This document shows positions 1-5,722 of a stretch of 5,951 nucleotides of DNA, one piece after another; within the stretch, counting starts at the first letter, position 1; each line of letters starts with the position of its first letter. Position numbers and translations under genes: made by a program. Source of the stretch: SAR324 cluster bacterium (lineage in GTDB: Bacteria > SAR324 > NAC60-12); NCBI GenBank assembly GCA_028822475.1, contig JAPKDT010000131.1, positions 1 to 5,951 of the forward strand, read 5' to 3'. The notes under the pieces are model-generated. The model ran no database searches. It saw only the letters and a program-made list of their open reading frames with translations, and was not told the origin of the DNA.

Positions 1-41
1 TGTCCGCATTCAAGCACTCCATCAAAAATGAAATACGACAT
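1..41 (-). CDS. 5' end of an unidentified gene downstream of clpA (partial)
   Basis: An ATG at 41..39 on the minus strand opens a frame that stays open to the window edge and reads MSYFIFDGVLECG. It lies 9 bases after the clpA stop, and GGGA sits a few bases before the ATG as a weak ribosome binding site, so it would be co-transcribed with clpS and clpA. Thirteen residues are too few to name a family. In many bacteria aat (leucyl/phenylalanyl-tRNA-protein transferase) lies near clpA, but this start does not resemble Aat. The pattern of aromatic residues followed by a Gly is faintly like the start of T2SF proteins, which is not enough to call. Confidence 0.4.
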   Translation of the reverse strand, partial: MSYFIFDGVLECG

Positions 42-50
42 TTGTCCCGA

Positions 51-2291
51 TCAGGAATACTTGAAGTACAACTGGTCTTTTTTCAGACCAATGCTGACCT
101 CTCCTCCATTTTCCAACTTTCCAAACAGCACCTCGTCTGCCAGGATGGTTTCTATTTCACGCTGAATGGTGCGTCCCATCGGACGTGCGCCAAAGAGCGG
201 ATCATAACCTTTTTTGGCCAACCAAGTTTTTGCGGCCTCAGTAACATTGATGATTACTTTTTGATGCTGAAGTTTAACTTCTAGTTCTACCAGCATTTTT
301 TCCACCACCATCAAAACAACATCTTCCGGAAGACCGGCAAAAGAAATGGTGTTATCCAGACGGTTCCGGAATTCTGGACTGAAGACTTTTTCAATTGCTT
401 TTTTGGAAGGTGCTTTTGGTGAGTTTTCGCCGAAACCGATAGTGCCGGAACTCATTTCCTTGGCTCCAACATTGGAGGTCATCACCAGTACAACATTACG
501 AAAATCCGCTTCACGGCCATTGTTGTCCGTCAAGGTCGCATGATCCATGACCTGCAGCAGTATGTTGAAAATATCAGGATGCGCTTTTTCAATTTCATCA
601 AGCAGAATCACACAATGCGGATTTTTACGTACCGCATCCGTGAGCAGACCGCCCTGATCGAAACCGACATATCCCGGAGGTGCACCGATCAGACGTGAAA
701 CGGTGTGCTTCTCCATGTATTCGCTCATGTCAAAGCGTTCAAAGCTGATACCCATGATAAAGGCCAACTGCTTTGCTAATTCTGTTTTACCGACTCCCGT
801 GGGACCGGTAAAAAGGAAAGAGCCAATTGGATGTTCTGGATGATGCAGTCCTGCTCGTGAACGCTTGATCGCCTGGACCAAAATTGCAATCGCTTCATCC
901 TGTCCAAAAACCTGCATCTTCAATTCTTTTTCCAGGTCACGCAATTTATCCTTGGCATTCGAATTCATCCGTTCAACCGGTACCCTAGCCATGCTTGCCA
1001 CCACTTTTTCAATATCAGTCACACCCACAGTTTTTCGTTTTGTGCCCGAACGCAGACGCACCATGGAACCTGCTTCATCAATCACGTCAATTGCCTTGTC
1101 CGGCAGATAACGTTCATTGATATATTTTTCAGAAAGTTCCGCGGCAATTTTCAATGATCCGGAAGTGTAACGCAGTTGGTGATGTTTTTCGTAACGTGAT
1201 TTTAAACCTTTGAGAATCTTGATCGTTTCCGCCAGTGTTGGTTCAAGAATGTCAATCTTCTGAAAACGGCGGGAAAGCGCGCGGTCCTTTTCAAAAATCT
1301 TTTTGTATTCATCAAAAGTAGTGGAACCGATACAGCGTATTTCGCCTTTGGCCAATGCAGGTTTCAACAGATTTGAAACATCCATCGATCCTCCACTGGT
1401 TGCTCCCGCGCCTATAATTGTGTGGATTTCATCGATGAATAAAATCGAACCAGGGCGTTTTTCAAGTGCTTTAAGCACGGCTTTTAGGCGCTGCTCAAAA
1501 TCACCACGGAACTTGGTTCCGGCTAACAAAGCGCCAATATCAAGGGCAAAAACTTCAGTGCCTTCCATCATTTCCGGAATATCACCGTTGAAAATCTGCA
1601 GGGCAAGACCTTCCGCAACCGCAGTTTTTCCAACTCCCGGATCACCTACATAAATCGGATTATTTTTACGCCGTCTGCACAGGATCTGCAGAGTACGGTT
1701 AATTTCGTTTTCACGACCGATCAGCGGATCGATACGTTTTTCTTCCGCTTGCCGTGTTAAATTCTGAGTGTAAAGTTCTAGCGGATTTTGTTCCTGACGC
1801 GGCTGCTGCGCTTCTTCATCTTCTCCGCCTTCAAAATCATGACCGTCACTATTCTCTTCTTCTGCCGGAACTTTTGCAATACCATGCGAAATATAGTTCA
1901 GCAGATCAAGACGTGTGATGTCCTGCTTCTGCAAAAAGTAGGAGGCGTAAGAGCGCGATTCACGGTGAATTGCCACTAACACATCACCCACATCCGCGGA
2001 GGCTTTTCCGGAACTGTTGACATGCATTATCGCTAGGTGGAGCACACGCTGGACAGCTTTCGTCTGACGGGGTAATTTATTTTCACTAACTTCTTCTTGC
2101 TGTGAAAAGAAATCCTCTAAATCCTGTTTGATGAGATTTGTATCACCACCGCAGCTTCTGATTACATTCAAGCCGGCATCGTTGTGCAGCAATGCATAGA
2201 GGATATGTTCAACGCACAAATATTCATGCCGCCGGTCTATGGCTTCACTTTGAGCCGCCATCAAACACATTTCTAAATCTTTTGTAAACAT
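51..2291 (-). CDS. clpA: ATP-dependent Clp protease ATP-binding subunit ClpA
   Basis: ClpA is the hexameric cytoplasmic AAA+ unfoldase that threads substrates into ClpP; its N-domain docks ClpS. The 746-residue length matches the family (E. coli 758). Visible in order: a double Clp N-domain (about 1-140, with HEYLCVEHIL at 22-31); an acidic linker (about 143-168); AAA1 with Walker A GDPGVGKT (216-223), Walker B ending FIDEIH (285-290) and arginines R341/R342 near the arginine-finger region; AAA2 with Walker A GPTGVGKT (496-503), pore loop GYVG (540-543) and Walker B VILLDEIEKAH (561-571); the ClpP-docking loop TIGFG (617-621); and a sensor-2 GAR (701-703). There is no ClpB/ClpC-type middle coiled coil between the AAA modules, which, with clpS upstream, separates ClpA from ClpB and ClpC. 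The ATG lies 9 bases after the clpS stop, in the same frame, with AAGG only 2 bases before it, so translational coupling to clpS is likely. No internal damage is seen. Confidence 0.97.
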   Translation of the reverse strand: MFTKDLEMCLMAAQSEAIDRRHEYLCVEHILYALLHNDAGLNVIRSCGGDTNLIKQDLEDFFSQQEEVSENKLPRQTKAVQRVLHLAIMHVNSSGKASADVGDVLVAIHRESRSYASYFLQKQDITRLDLLNYISHGIAKVPAEEENSDGHDFEGGEDEEAQQPRQEQNPLELYTQNLTRQAEEKRIDPLIGRENEINRTLQILCRRRKNNPIYVGDPGVGKTAVAEGLALQIFNGDIPEMMEGTEVFALDIGALLAGTKFRGDFEQRLKAVLKALEKRPGSILFIDEIHTIIGAGATSGGSMDVSNLLKPALAKGEIRCIGSTTFDEYKKIFEKDRALSRRFQKIDILEPTLAETIKILKGLKSRYEKHHQLRYTSGSLKIAAELSEKYINERYLPDKAIDVIDEAGSMVRLRSGTKRKTVGVTDIEKVVASMARVPVERMNSNAKDKLRDLEKELKMQVFGQDEAIAILVQAIKRSRAGLHHPEHPIGSFLFTGPTGVGKTELAKQLAFIMGISFERFDMSEYMEKHTVSRLIGAPPGYVGFDQGGLLTDAVRKNPHCVILLDEIEKAHPDIFNILLQVMDHATLTDNNGREADFRNVVLVMTSNVGAKEMSSGTIGFGENSPKAPSKKAIEKVFSPEFRNRLDNTISFAGLPEDVVLMVVEKMLVELEVKLQHQKVIINVTEAAKTWLAKKGYDPLFGARPMGRTIQREIETILADEVLFGKLENGGEVSIGLKKDQLYFKYS

Positions 2292-2300
2292 AACCTTAAC

Positions 2301-2609
2301 TCAGTTTTCTTCCATTGTTGCCTGCAGAGGATATTCATGCTGCTCTGCGAGTCCATGTACTGATTCGACTTTTGTTTCCGCGACTTCAAAAGAGTATGAT
2401 CCGCATACTCCAATCCCGTATTCGTGAACATGAAACATAATCTGGGTTGCCTCCTCTAAACTTTTTTTAAAGACAGTTTCCAGGATAAACACCACAAATT
2501 CCATGGTGGTATAGTTGTCATTATGCAGCAGAACTTTGTAACTCTGCGGCGGTTTCATTTTGCGCCGTGTTTTCGTTATCAGCTGCTCATCGTATTCAAT
2601 TTCGCTCAT
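2301..2609 (-). CDS. clpS: ClpS, adaptor for N-degron substrates of ClpAP
   Basis: ClpS binds proteins with destabilising N-terminal residues and hands them to ClpA; it also alters ClpA substrate choice. This 102-residue product (E. coli 106) has a short flexible N-terminus, then PPQSYKVLLHNDNYTTMEFV (21-40), the family's pocket motif, and VHEYGIGVCG (61-70) followed by EVAETKV (75-81). The pocket residues seem to be N30, N32, M36 and H62, against E. coli N34, D36, M40 and H66, so the second acidic residue is Asn here. The start at 2609 is chosen because AAGGA lies 8 bases upstream and the family's homology begins after it. A longer frame from a TTG at 2639 would add ten residues with no family support. 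It is the first gene of clpS-clpA-(partial gene). Confidence 0.96.
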   Translation of the reverse strand: MSEIEYDEQLITKTRRKMKPPQSYKVLLHNDNYTTMEFVVFILETVFKKSLEEATQIMFHVHEYGIGVCGSYSFEVAETKVESVHGLAEQHEYPLQATMEEN

Positions 2610-2610
2610 G

Positions 2611-2622
2611 CCTCCATTCCTT
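2611..2622 (-). promoter_or_regulatory. clpS ribosome binding site
   Basis: On the minus strand AAGGA (2622..2618) stands 8 bases before the ATG at 2609, a standard spacing. A second purine run, GGAGG (2615..2611), is only 1 base from the ATG, too close to act for this start. The AAGGA site decides the start against the upstream in-frame TTG at 2639. It is the only clear Shine-Dalgarno site seen in the window. Confidence 0.6.
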
Positions 2623-2644
2623 ACAACTGACTTAAACAAACAAA

Positions 2645-2665
2645 CAACAGTTTCTCCGACTGCTG
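2645..2665 (-). terminator. Hairpin in clpS leader: cysE terminator or attenuator candidate
   Basis: On the minus strand CAGCAGT (2665..2659) pairs with ACTGTTG (2651..2645) around a 7-base loop, CGGAGAA. That is six Watson-Crick pairs plus one G-U. The run TTTGTTTGTTT follows. It lies about 78 bases after the cysE stop, so it could end cysE transcription, although the stem is weak and the T-run is broken by G. Read on the plus strand the same hairpin, with one A-C mismatch, is followed by six T, but no plus-strand gene ends here. Because a candidate clpS promoter lies upstream of it, it would fall inside the clpS leader. Confidence 0.35.
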
Positions 2666-2699
2666 TTTTTTCGCAAATTGTGTTTCTGCAGATAAATGC

Positions 2700-2727
2700 A
2701 CTTTAGACGAATTTTTTGCTAAGTCAA
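2700..2727 (-). promoter_or_regulatory. Candidate sigma-70 promoter for clpS-clpA
   Basis: On the minus strand TTGACT (2727..2722, 5 of 6 to consensus) is followed after 16 bases by TAAAGT (2705..2700, 4 of 6). A start near 2693 would leave a leader of about 84 bases containing the hairpin at 2665..2645. It is seen by eye only; the AT-rich surroundings make chance matches fairly easy. Confidence 0.4.
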
Positions 2728-2742
2728 TACGTTTTTTAAATT

Positions 2743-3666
2743 TTATCTCTTACTCACCTTTTTTCTAACTTCCTGCGCGGAAGTAAGATCTTTCAAAAAC
2801 ACCTGACTTTGAGGAGGGATACTGTGTGTCAGCCAGACATTTCCGCCGATAACAGAACCTTCTCCAATCACCACATCCCCTAAAATGGTAGCACCCGCAT
2901 AAACAATCACGTTGTTCTCGATTGTCGGATGACGTTTCAAGTTAGGATTTGCCAGCGAATGCTCCGGACTGAGAGCGCCTAAAGTCACACCCTGATAAAT
3001 CCGAACCTGATCCTTGATGATCGCGGTTTCCCCAATCACAATTCCGGTACCGTGATCTATCATCAGACCTTTGCCAATTATCACTCCCGGATGAATATCA
3101 ATTCCGGTTTTAGAATGAATGTGTTCAGTCATGATCCGCGGGATCAGCGGCACGCCTCTTACGTGTAAAAAATGCGCTATTCTGTACACGCTCACTGCCT
3201 GTAGTCCAGGGTAGGCCAATACAATTTCACGTTTGCTGACCGAAGCTGGATCGCCCCGAAGAATAGCATCTACATCGTCTGCAAGAATTTCACGCAGTTC
3301 AGGAAGATATTCTAAAAATTCGAAAGCAATGCTTTCAACCTGCTCTCCAAATTCAGGCAACTCCTCACAACTTTTTCCTTCCTCTGAGGCCTTCCAGCAG
3401 AGTACCAGTTCGAGGGCTTCCTTGAGACGGTAGAAAATAGAGACGGTTTGTTGTCCAACCAAATGCGGTAAATTCAGAAAATCAAAAGACTCCTGCCGTA
3501 TTAATCCTGGAAACAGCAGCACCTGAATATCTTCAATTAACGCGATTATATTTTCTTTGGCCGGTAAATCAATGGTGCCGATGTGCTCTATCTCCGGATG
3601 TTCACGATAAGAAACCATCAATGCGTCAATTGTATTCTGTAGCCTTTTTCCTTTATCAGTTGACAT
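2743..3666 (-). CDS. cysE: Serine O-acetyltransferase (CysE/EpsC type)
   Basis: The enzyme transfers acetyl from acetyl-CoA to L-serine, giving O-acetylserine for cysteine synthesis; it is cytoplasmic. The 307 residues comprise an all-helical N-terminal part (about 1-170) and a left-handed beta-helix of hexapeptide repeats (about 185-285). Landmarks are MTEHIHSKTGIDIHPG (179-194), DHGTGIVIGET (204-214) carrying the expected catalytic H205, RHPTI (245-249) carrying the second conserved His, and GGNVWLTHSIPP (274-285) near the end. It is longer than E. coli CysE (273) because of a longer N-terminal region, as in the longer SAT subgroup found in several non-enteric bacteria. I chose the ATG at 3666; it has no evident Shine-Dalgarno site. 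It diverges from pyrE and is followed by clpS on the same strand after a 133-base gap with its own candidate promoter, so it is probably a separate unit. No cysteine synthase gene is in view. Confidence 0.93.
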   Translation of the reverse strand: MSTDKGKRLQNTIDALMVSYREHPEIEHIGTIDLPAKENIIALIEDIQVLLFPGLIRQESFDFLNLPHLVGQQTVSIFYRLKEALELVLCWKASEEGKSCEELPEFGEQVESIAFEFLEYLPELREILADDVDAILRGDPASVSKREIVLAYPGLQAVSVYRIAHFLHVRGVPLIPRIMTEHIHSKTGIDIHPGVIIGKGLMIDHGTGIVIGETAIIKDQVRIYQGVTLGALSPEHSLANPNLKRHPTIENNVIVYAGATILGDVVIGEGSVIGGNVWLTHSIPPQSQVFLKDLTSAQEVRKKVSKR

Positions 3667-3684
3667 CGTTTATTTACTGGTTTG

Positions 3685-3712
3685 ATTATAATCTTCCGGA
3701 ATTGTCAATCAA
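3685..3712 (-). promoter_or_regulatory. Candidate sigma-70 promoter for cysE
   Basis: On the minus strand TTGATT (3712..3707, 4 of 6) is followed after 16 bases by a perfect TATAAT (3690..3685). The start would fall near 3678, giving a leader of only about 12 bases. The spacer holds TTCCGGAA (3694-3701), a perfect 8-base palindrome placed where a repressor could block the polymerase; that role is speculation. Confidence 0.5.
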
Positions 3713-3730
3713 GAAAATTTTGTTCTGGGA

Positions 3731-3759
3731 TTGAGTTGAGTTAAACTAACTGCTATGCT
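3731..3759 (+). promoter_or_regulatory. Candidate extended -10 promoter for pyrE
   Basis: TTGAGT (3731-3736, 4 of 6) and TATGCT (3754-3759, 4 of 6) are 17 bases apart. TG at 3751-3752 gives the TGn extended -10 element that can offset a weak -35. Transcription would start near 3766, about 29 bases before the pyrE ATG. It lies back to back with the cysE promoter. Confidence 0.45.
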
Positions 3760-3794
3760 GTGAATGCTGACTCTCAAACAATCACTGGTTTTTA

Positions 3795-4469
3795 ATGCAA
3801 ACTTATAAAAAAGAATTTGCCGAATTTCTGGTCCGTGCGGATGCTCTTCAGTTTGGGGAGTTCACTCTCAAAAGCGGTCGCAGCTCACCGTATTTTTTTA
3901 ACTCTTCAAAATTCAACAATGGTCCTCTGATTGAAGAGCTGGGTTCATACTATGCCGCGGCAATTGAGGAAAATGCTCCAAACTGTAATTTGATCTACGG
4001 CCCGGCCTACAAGGGAATCCCACTCTGTCTTACCACGGCAATTGCTTTATCCGCTAGACTTAAGCAGGATATCGGATATTTCTTTAATCGAAAAGAGAAA
4101 AAGACACACGGCGATCAGGGAACCCTCGTTGGTCAGTTTCCGCTTGCACGGGATTGCGTGGTCATGGTTGACGATGTAATCACCGATGGTCTTACAAAAA
4201 TTGAGTCAGTCTCCCTGATTCGTGAACTTTGCAAAATTGAATTCTCCGGTGTTCTTGTCGCTTTGGACCGGATGGAAAAAAATTCACAGGCTAATGACGC
4301 AATCACTGAATTTCAGCAAAAAACCGGTGTTCCTGTCTGGTCAATCATCACTATCCGCGAAACCTGCGACTACTTGAAAAATCGTGAAATAGACGGTTCA
4401 GTTGTGCTGGACGAGTCCACTTTCCTGAAAATAGAAAATTATCTCGCGGAACACAGTGTTCGCTCTTAG
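3795..4469 (+). CDS. pyrE: Orotate phosphoribosyltransferase (PyrE)
   Basis: PyrE joins orotate to PRPP to give OMP in de novo pyrimidine synthesis and works as a cytoplasmic dimer. The 224 residues (E. coli 213) show the family's features in order: FTLKSGRSSPYFFN (23-36) for orotate binding, GPAYKGIPL (69-77), the mobile catalytic loop RKEKKTHGDQG (99-109), and the PRPP-binding loop VVMVDDVITDGLTK (122-135). The last is the usual V-D-D-V-I-T-x-G with D-G-L-T-K where many members have A-G-T-A. No ribosome binding site is evident before the ATG, and the closest upstream signal is an extended -10 promoter. No other pyrimidine gene is adjacent. Another type I phosphoribosyltransferase is possible in principle, but the orotate motif and length make PyrE much the best call. 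Confidence 0.93.
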   Translation: MQTYKKEFAEFLVRADALQFGEFTLKSGRSSPYFFNSSKFNNGPLIEELGSYYAAAIEENAPNCNLIYGPAYKGIPLCLTTAIALSARLKQDIGYFFNRKEKKTHGDQGTLVGQFPLARDCVVMVDDVITDGLTKIESVSLIRELCKIEFSGVLVALDRMEKNSQANDAITEFQQKTGVPVWSIITIRETCDYLKNREIDGSVVLDESTFLKIENYLAEHSVRS

Positions 4470-4597
4470 GCACATTTTATAAAAAATAAAGCCGTTTTGG
4501 GCGAAATATTTTGTGACGAACTACCGTTGTTGATTTGTAAAAGGTTGAATAGTTATCTTCCATCTTCGTCAAACATTATATCTTTTATAACACAATC
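4470..4597 (+). other. AT-rich intergenic stretch between pyrE and the HEPN gene
   Basis: This 128-base gap has no convincing terminator: the best hairpin is GCC (4491-4493) with GGC (4500-4502), only three pairs and no T-run. Weak promoter-like elements occur: TTGATT (4530-4535) with TATCTT (4554-4559) at 18 bases, and TATAAC (4586-4591), which would place a start about at the ATG (4598) and give a leaderless message. No Shine-Dalgarno site precedes that ATG. It is therefore unclear whether the HEPN-nudL pair has its own promoter or is read through from pyrE. Confidence 0.4.
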
Positions 4598-5032
4598 ATG
4601 CAAAAAGCGCAAGAATCTGAACGCAGCATTCACAGGGCACAAGTGTCGTGGGAACAGTCCGGAGAGGATTTGGAAATGGCGAAATCCTTTATTAAAACCA
4701 ATCCTGATACTAGTTGCCTGCTGAGTAATCAGGCTGCGATCAATGCCTTCAGTTCAATTTTACTGGCACTGGGACATTTTCAGCTTCCGGCATACTCTTC
4801 AACGGAAATGCTCAATCTCTGCAGTTCAGTCGCTCCGGAAGTTGAAATAACACGAGCGTATTGTGATGTGCTCGACAGTGCGCTGAGCCGTGACTTACTG
4901 GGACACACCCGTCCAAAAAACATTCAGTTCACACCCGCATTCGCAAAAACGTCATATGAAGCCAGCAGCAAAATTCATAAAATAGTCAAAGCCTACTGGC
5001 AGGAAAACAAAGAGCGTTTTTTTGCTCCGTGA
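4598..5032 (+). CDS. Small HEPN-domain protein
   Basis: The 144 residues look wholly helical and fit the HEPN fold (PF05168-like). W18 and DLEMAKSFI (24-32) resemble the W...DL..A start of helix 1. LSNQAAINAFSSILLALG (42-59) resembles the q-A-x-x-A-L-k-a-L-L-x-x-G helix, YSSTEMLNLC (66-75) the hsl..LL segment, and SYEASSKIHKIVKAYW (119-134) the last helix. RDLLGH (98-103) matches the R-[N/H/D]-x3-H form of the ribonuclease motif of active HEPN proteins, so RNase activity is possible but unproven. HEPN proteins of this size often pair with a minimal nucleotidyltransferase (MNT) as toxin and antitoxin; none is next to it here. Instead nudL starts 6 bases after its stop, in the same frame, implying translational coupling. 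The start at 4598 lacks a ribosome binding site. The family assignment rests on motif and pattern reading only. Confidence 0.7.
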   Translation: MQKAQESERSIHRAQVSWEQSGEDLEMAKSFIKTNPDTSCLLSNQAAINAFSSILLALGHFQLPAYSSTEMLNLCSSVAPEVEITRAYCDVLDSALSRDLLGHTRPKNIQFTPAFAKTSYEASSKIHKIVKAYWQENKERFFAP

Positions 5033-5038
5033 ACTTTT

Positions 5039-5722
5039 ATGTTGAATAAAATCAGGCAGGGTCTTGCAGGCCATCATCCGCTAAAAAATCCACAAATCCA
5101 AAAACGCGCCTCTGTGCTGATTCCTTTGCTGGAAGCTGATGGTGAGCTTTTTGTGATGCTCACTCAGCGTTCAGAGCAGTTACGTTCACATGCAGGGCAA
5201 GTTTCGTTTCCGGGTGGAAAGCAGGATCCACAGGACGCGAATTCACTGGAAACCGCACTCCGGGAAACTAACGAAGAAATAGGTCTGCCTCAGGAAAAAA
5301 TCGAAATAATCGGCAAGCTGGATCAAATCCTTTCACTTCATTATTATCTGGTTACACCTTTTGTGGGGCTCATTCCAAATGATTTTGTCCCTGTGCCAAA
5401 TGAAGATGAAATTGAAGCAGTTTTTAAGGTGCCACTCTCTTTTTTCATGAACAGTGAGCAGCACTGGACTGAGGAATTTAAAACCCCGATTGCGACCATA
5501 CTCGCCCATCATTTTGAGTTTGAAGGTTTTGATATATGGGGCTTAACTGCAAAATTGATTTTGCGGCTGCTGGAAATTGGTTTGGGACATGTTCCGGACT
5601 TTCCGGTGCATCATCCGGACTCACCAACCTGGATGGAAAGAACGCTTGATTATTCCGGAGAAGAACTGCCTTTTGATTCAAAAGCGCTCAGACATTTTGA
5701 ACAGAGGAAGGTACATCGATAA
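5039..5722 (+). CDS. nudL: Nudix hydrolase, NudL-type CoA pyrophosphatase
   Basis: NudL-type enzymes cleave CoA, oxidised CoA or acyl-CoA to phosphopantetheine products and 3',5'-ADP, with divalent metal. The CoA-specific NuCoA signature is complete: LTQRS (41-45), R49, G53 and FPGG (57-60). It leads into the Nudix box, which ends RETNEEIGL (75-83) with metal ligands E76, E79 and E80. As in E. coli NudL, an Asp (D66) stands where the first box Glu usually lies, eight residues before the Arg. Later blocks YLVTPFVGLIP (103-113), EDEIEAVF (122-129) and IWGLTAKLI (166-174) also follow NudL. At 227 residues it is some 35 longer than E. coli NudL (192), the extra part being a C-terminal tail after about 180. 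The start is 6 bases after the HEPN stop, with no ribosome binding site of its own. Its last 45 bases overlap the convergent T2SF gene. Confidence 0.92.
   Translation: MLNKIRQGLAGHHPLKNPQIQKRASVLIPLLEADGELFVMLTQRSEQLRSHAGQVSFPGGKQDPQDANSLETALRETNEEIGLPQEKIEIIGKLDQILSLHYYLVTPFVGLIPNDFVPVPNEDEIEAVFKVPLSFFMNSEQHWTEEFKTPIATILAHHFEFEGFDIWGLTAKLILRLLEIGLGHVPDFPVHHPDSPTWMERTLDYSGEELPFDSKALRHFEQRKVHR

Noticed and set aside
42..284. 80-codon plus-strand open frame over the clpA 3' end
   Set aside because: Antisense to conserved clpA C-terminal sequence, with no upstream signals or family pattern.
1303..1653. 116-codon plus-strand open frame inside clpA
   Set aside because: It lies wholly antisense to the AAA1 module of a clearly intact clpA, has no recognisable protein pattern, and is explained as a shadow of clpA codon use.
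3739..3747. AGTTAAACT palindrome as an operator in the pyrE promoter
   Set aside because: A nine-base imperfect palindrome in AT-rich DNA is expected by chance, and it matches no operator I know.
4491..4502. Terminator after pyrE
   Set aside because: Only three base pairs and no T-run; too weak to call.
4497..4724. 75-codon open frame covering the pyrE-HEPN gap
   Set aside because: Its second half runs out of frame over the HEPN gene, the start has no ribosome binding site, and the product shows no family pattern. The HEPN frame explains this DNA better.
5478..5681. Minus-strand open frame inside nudL
   Set aside because: Antisense to conserved nudL sequence. The real minus-strand gene here, the T2SF end, is in a different frame and stops at 5678.
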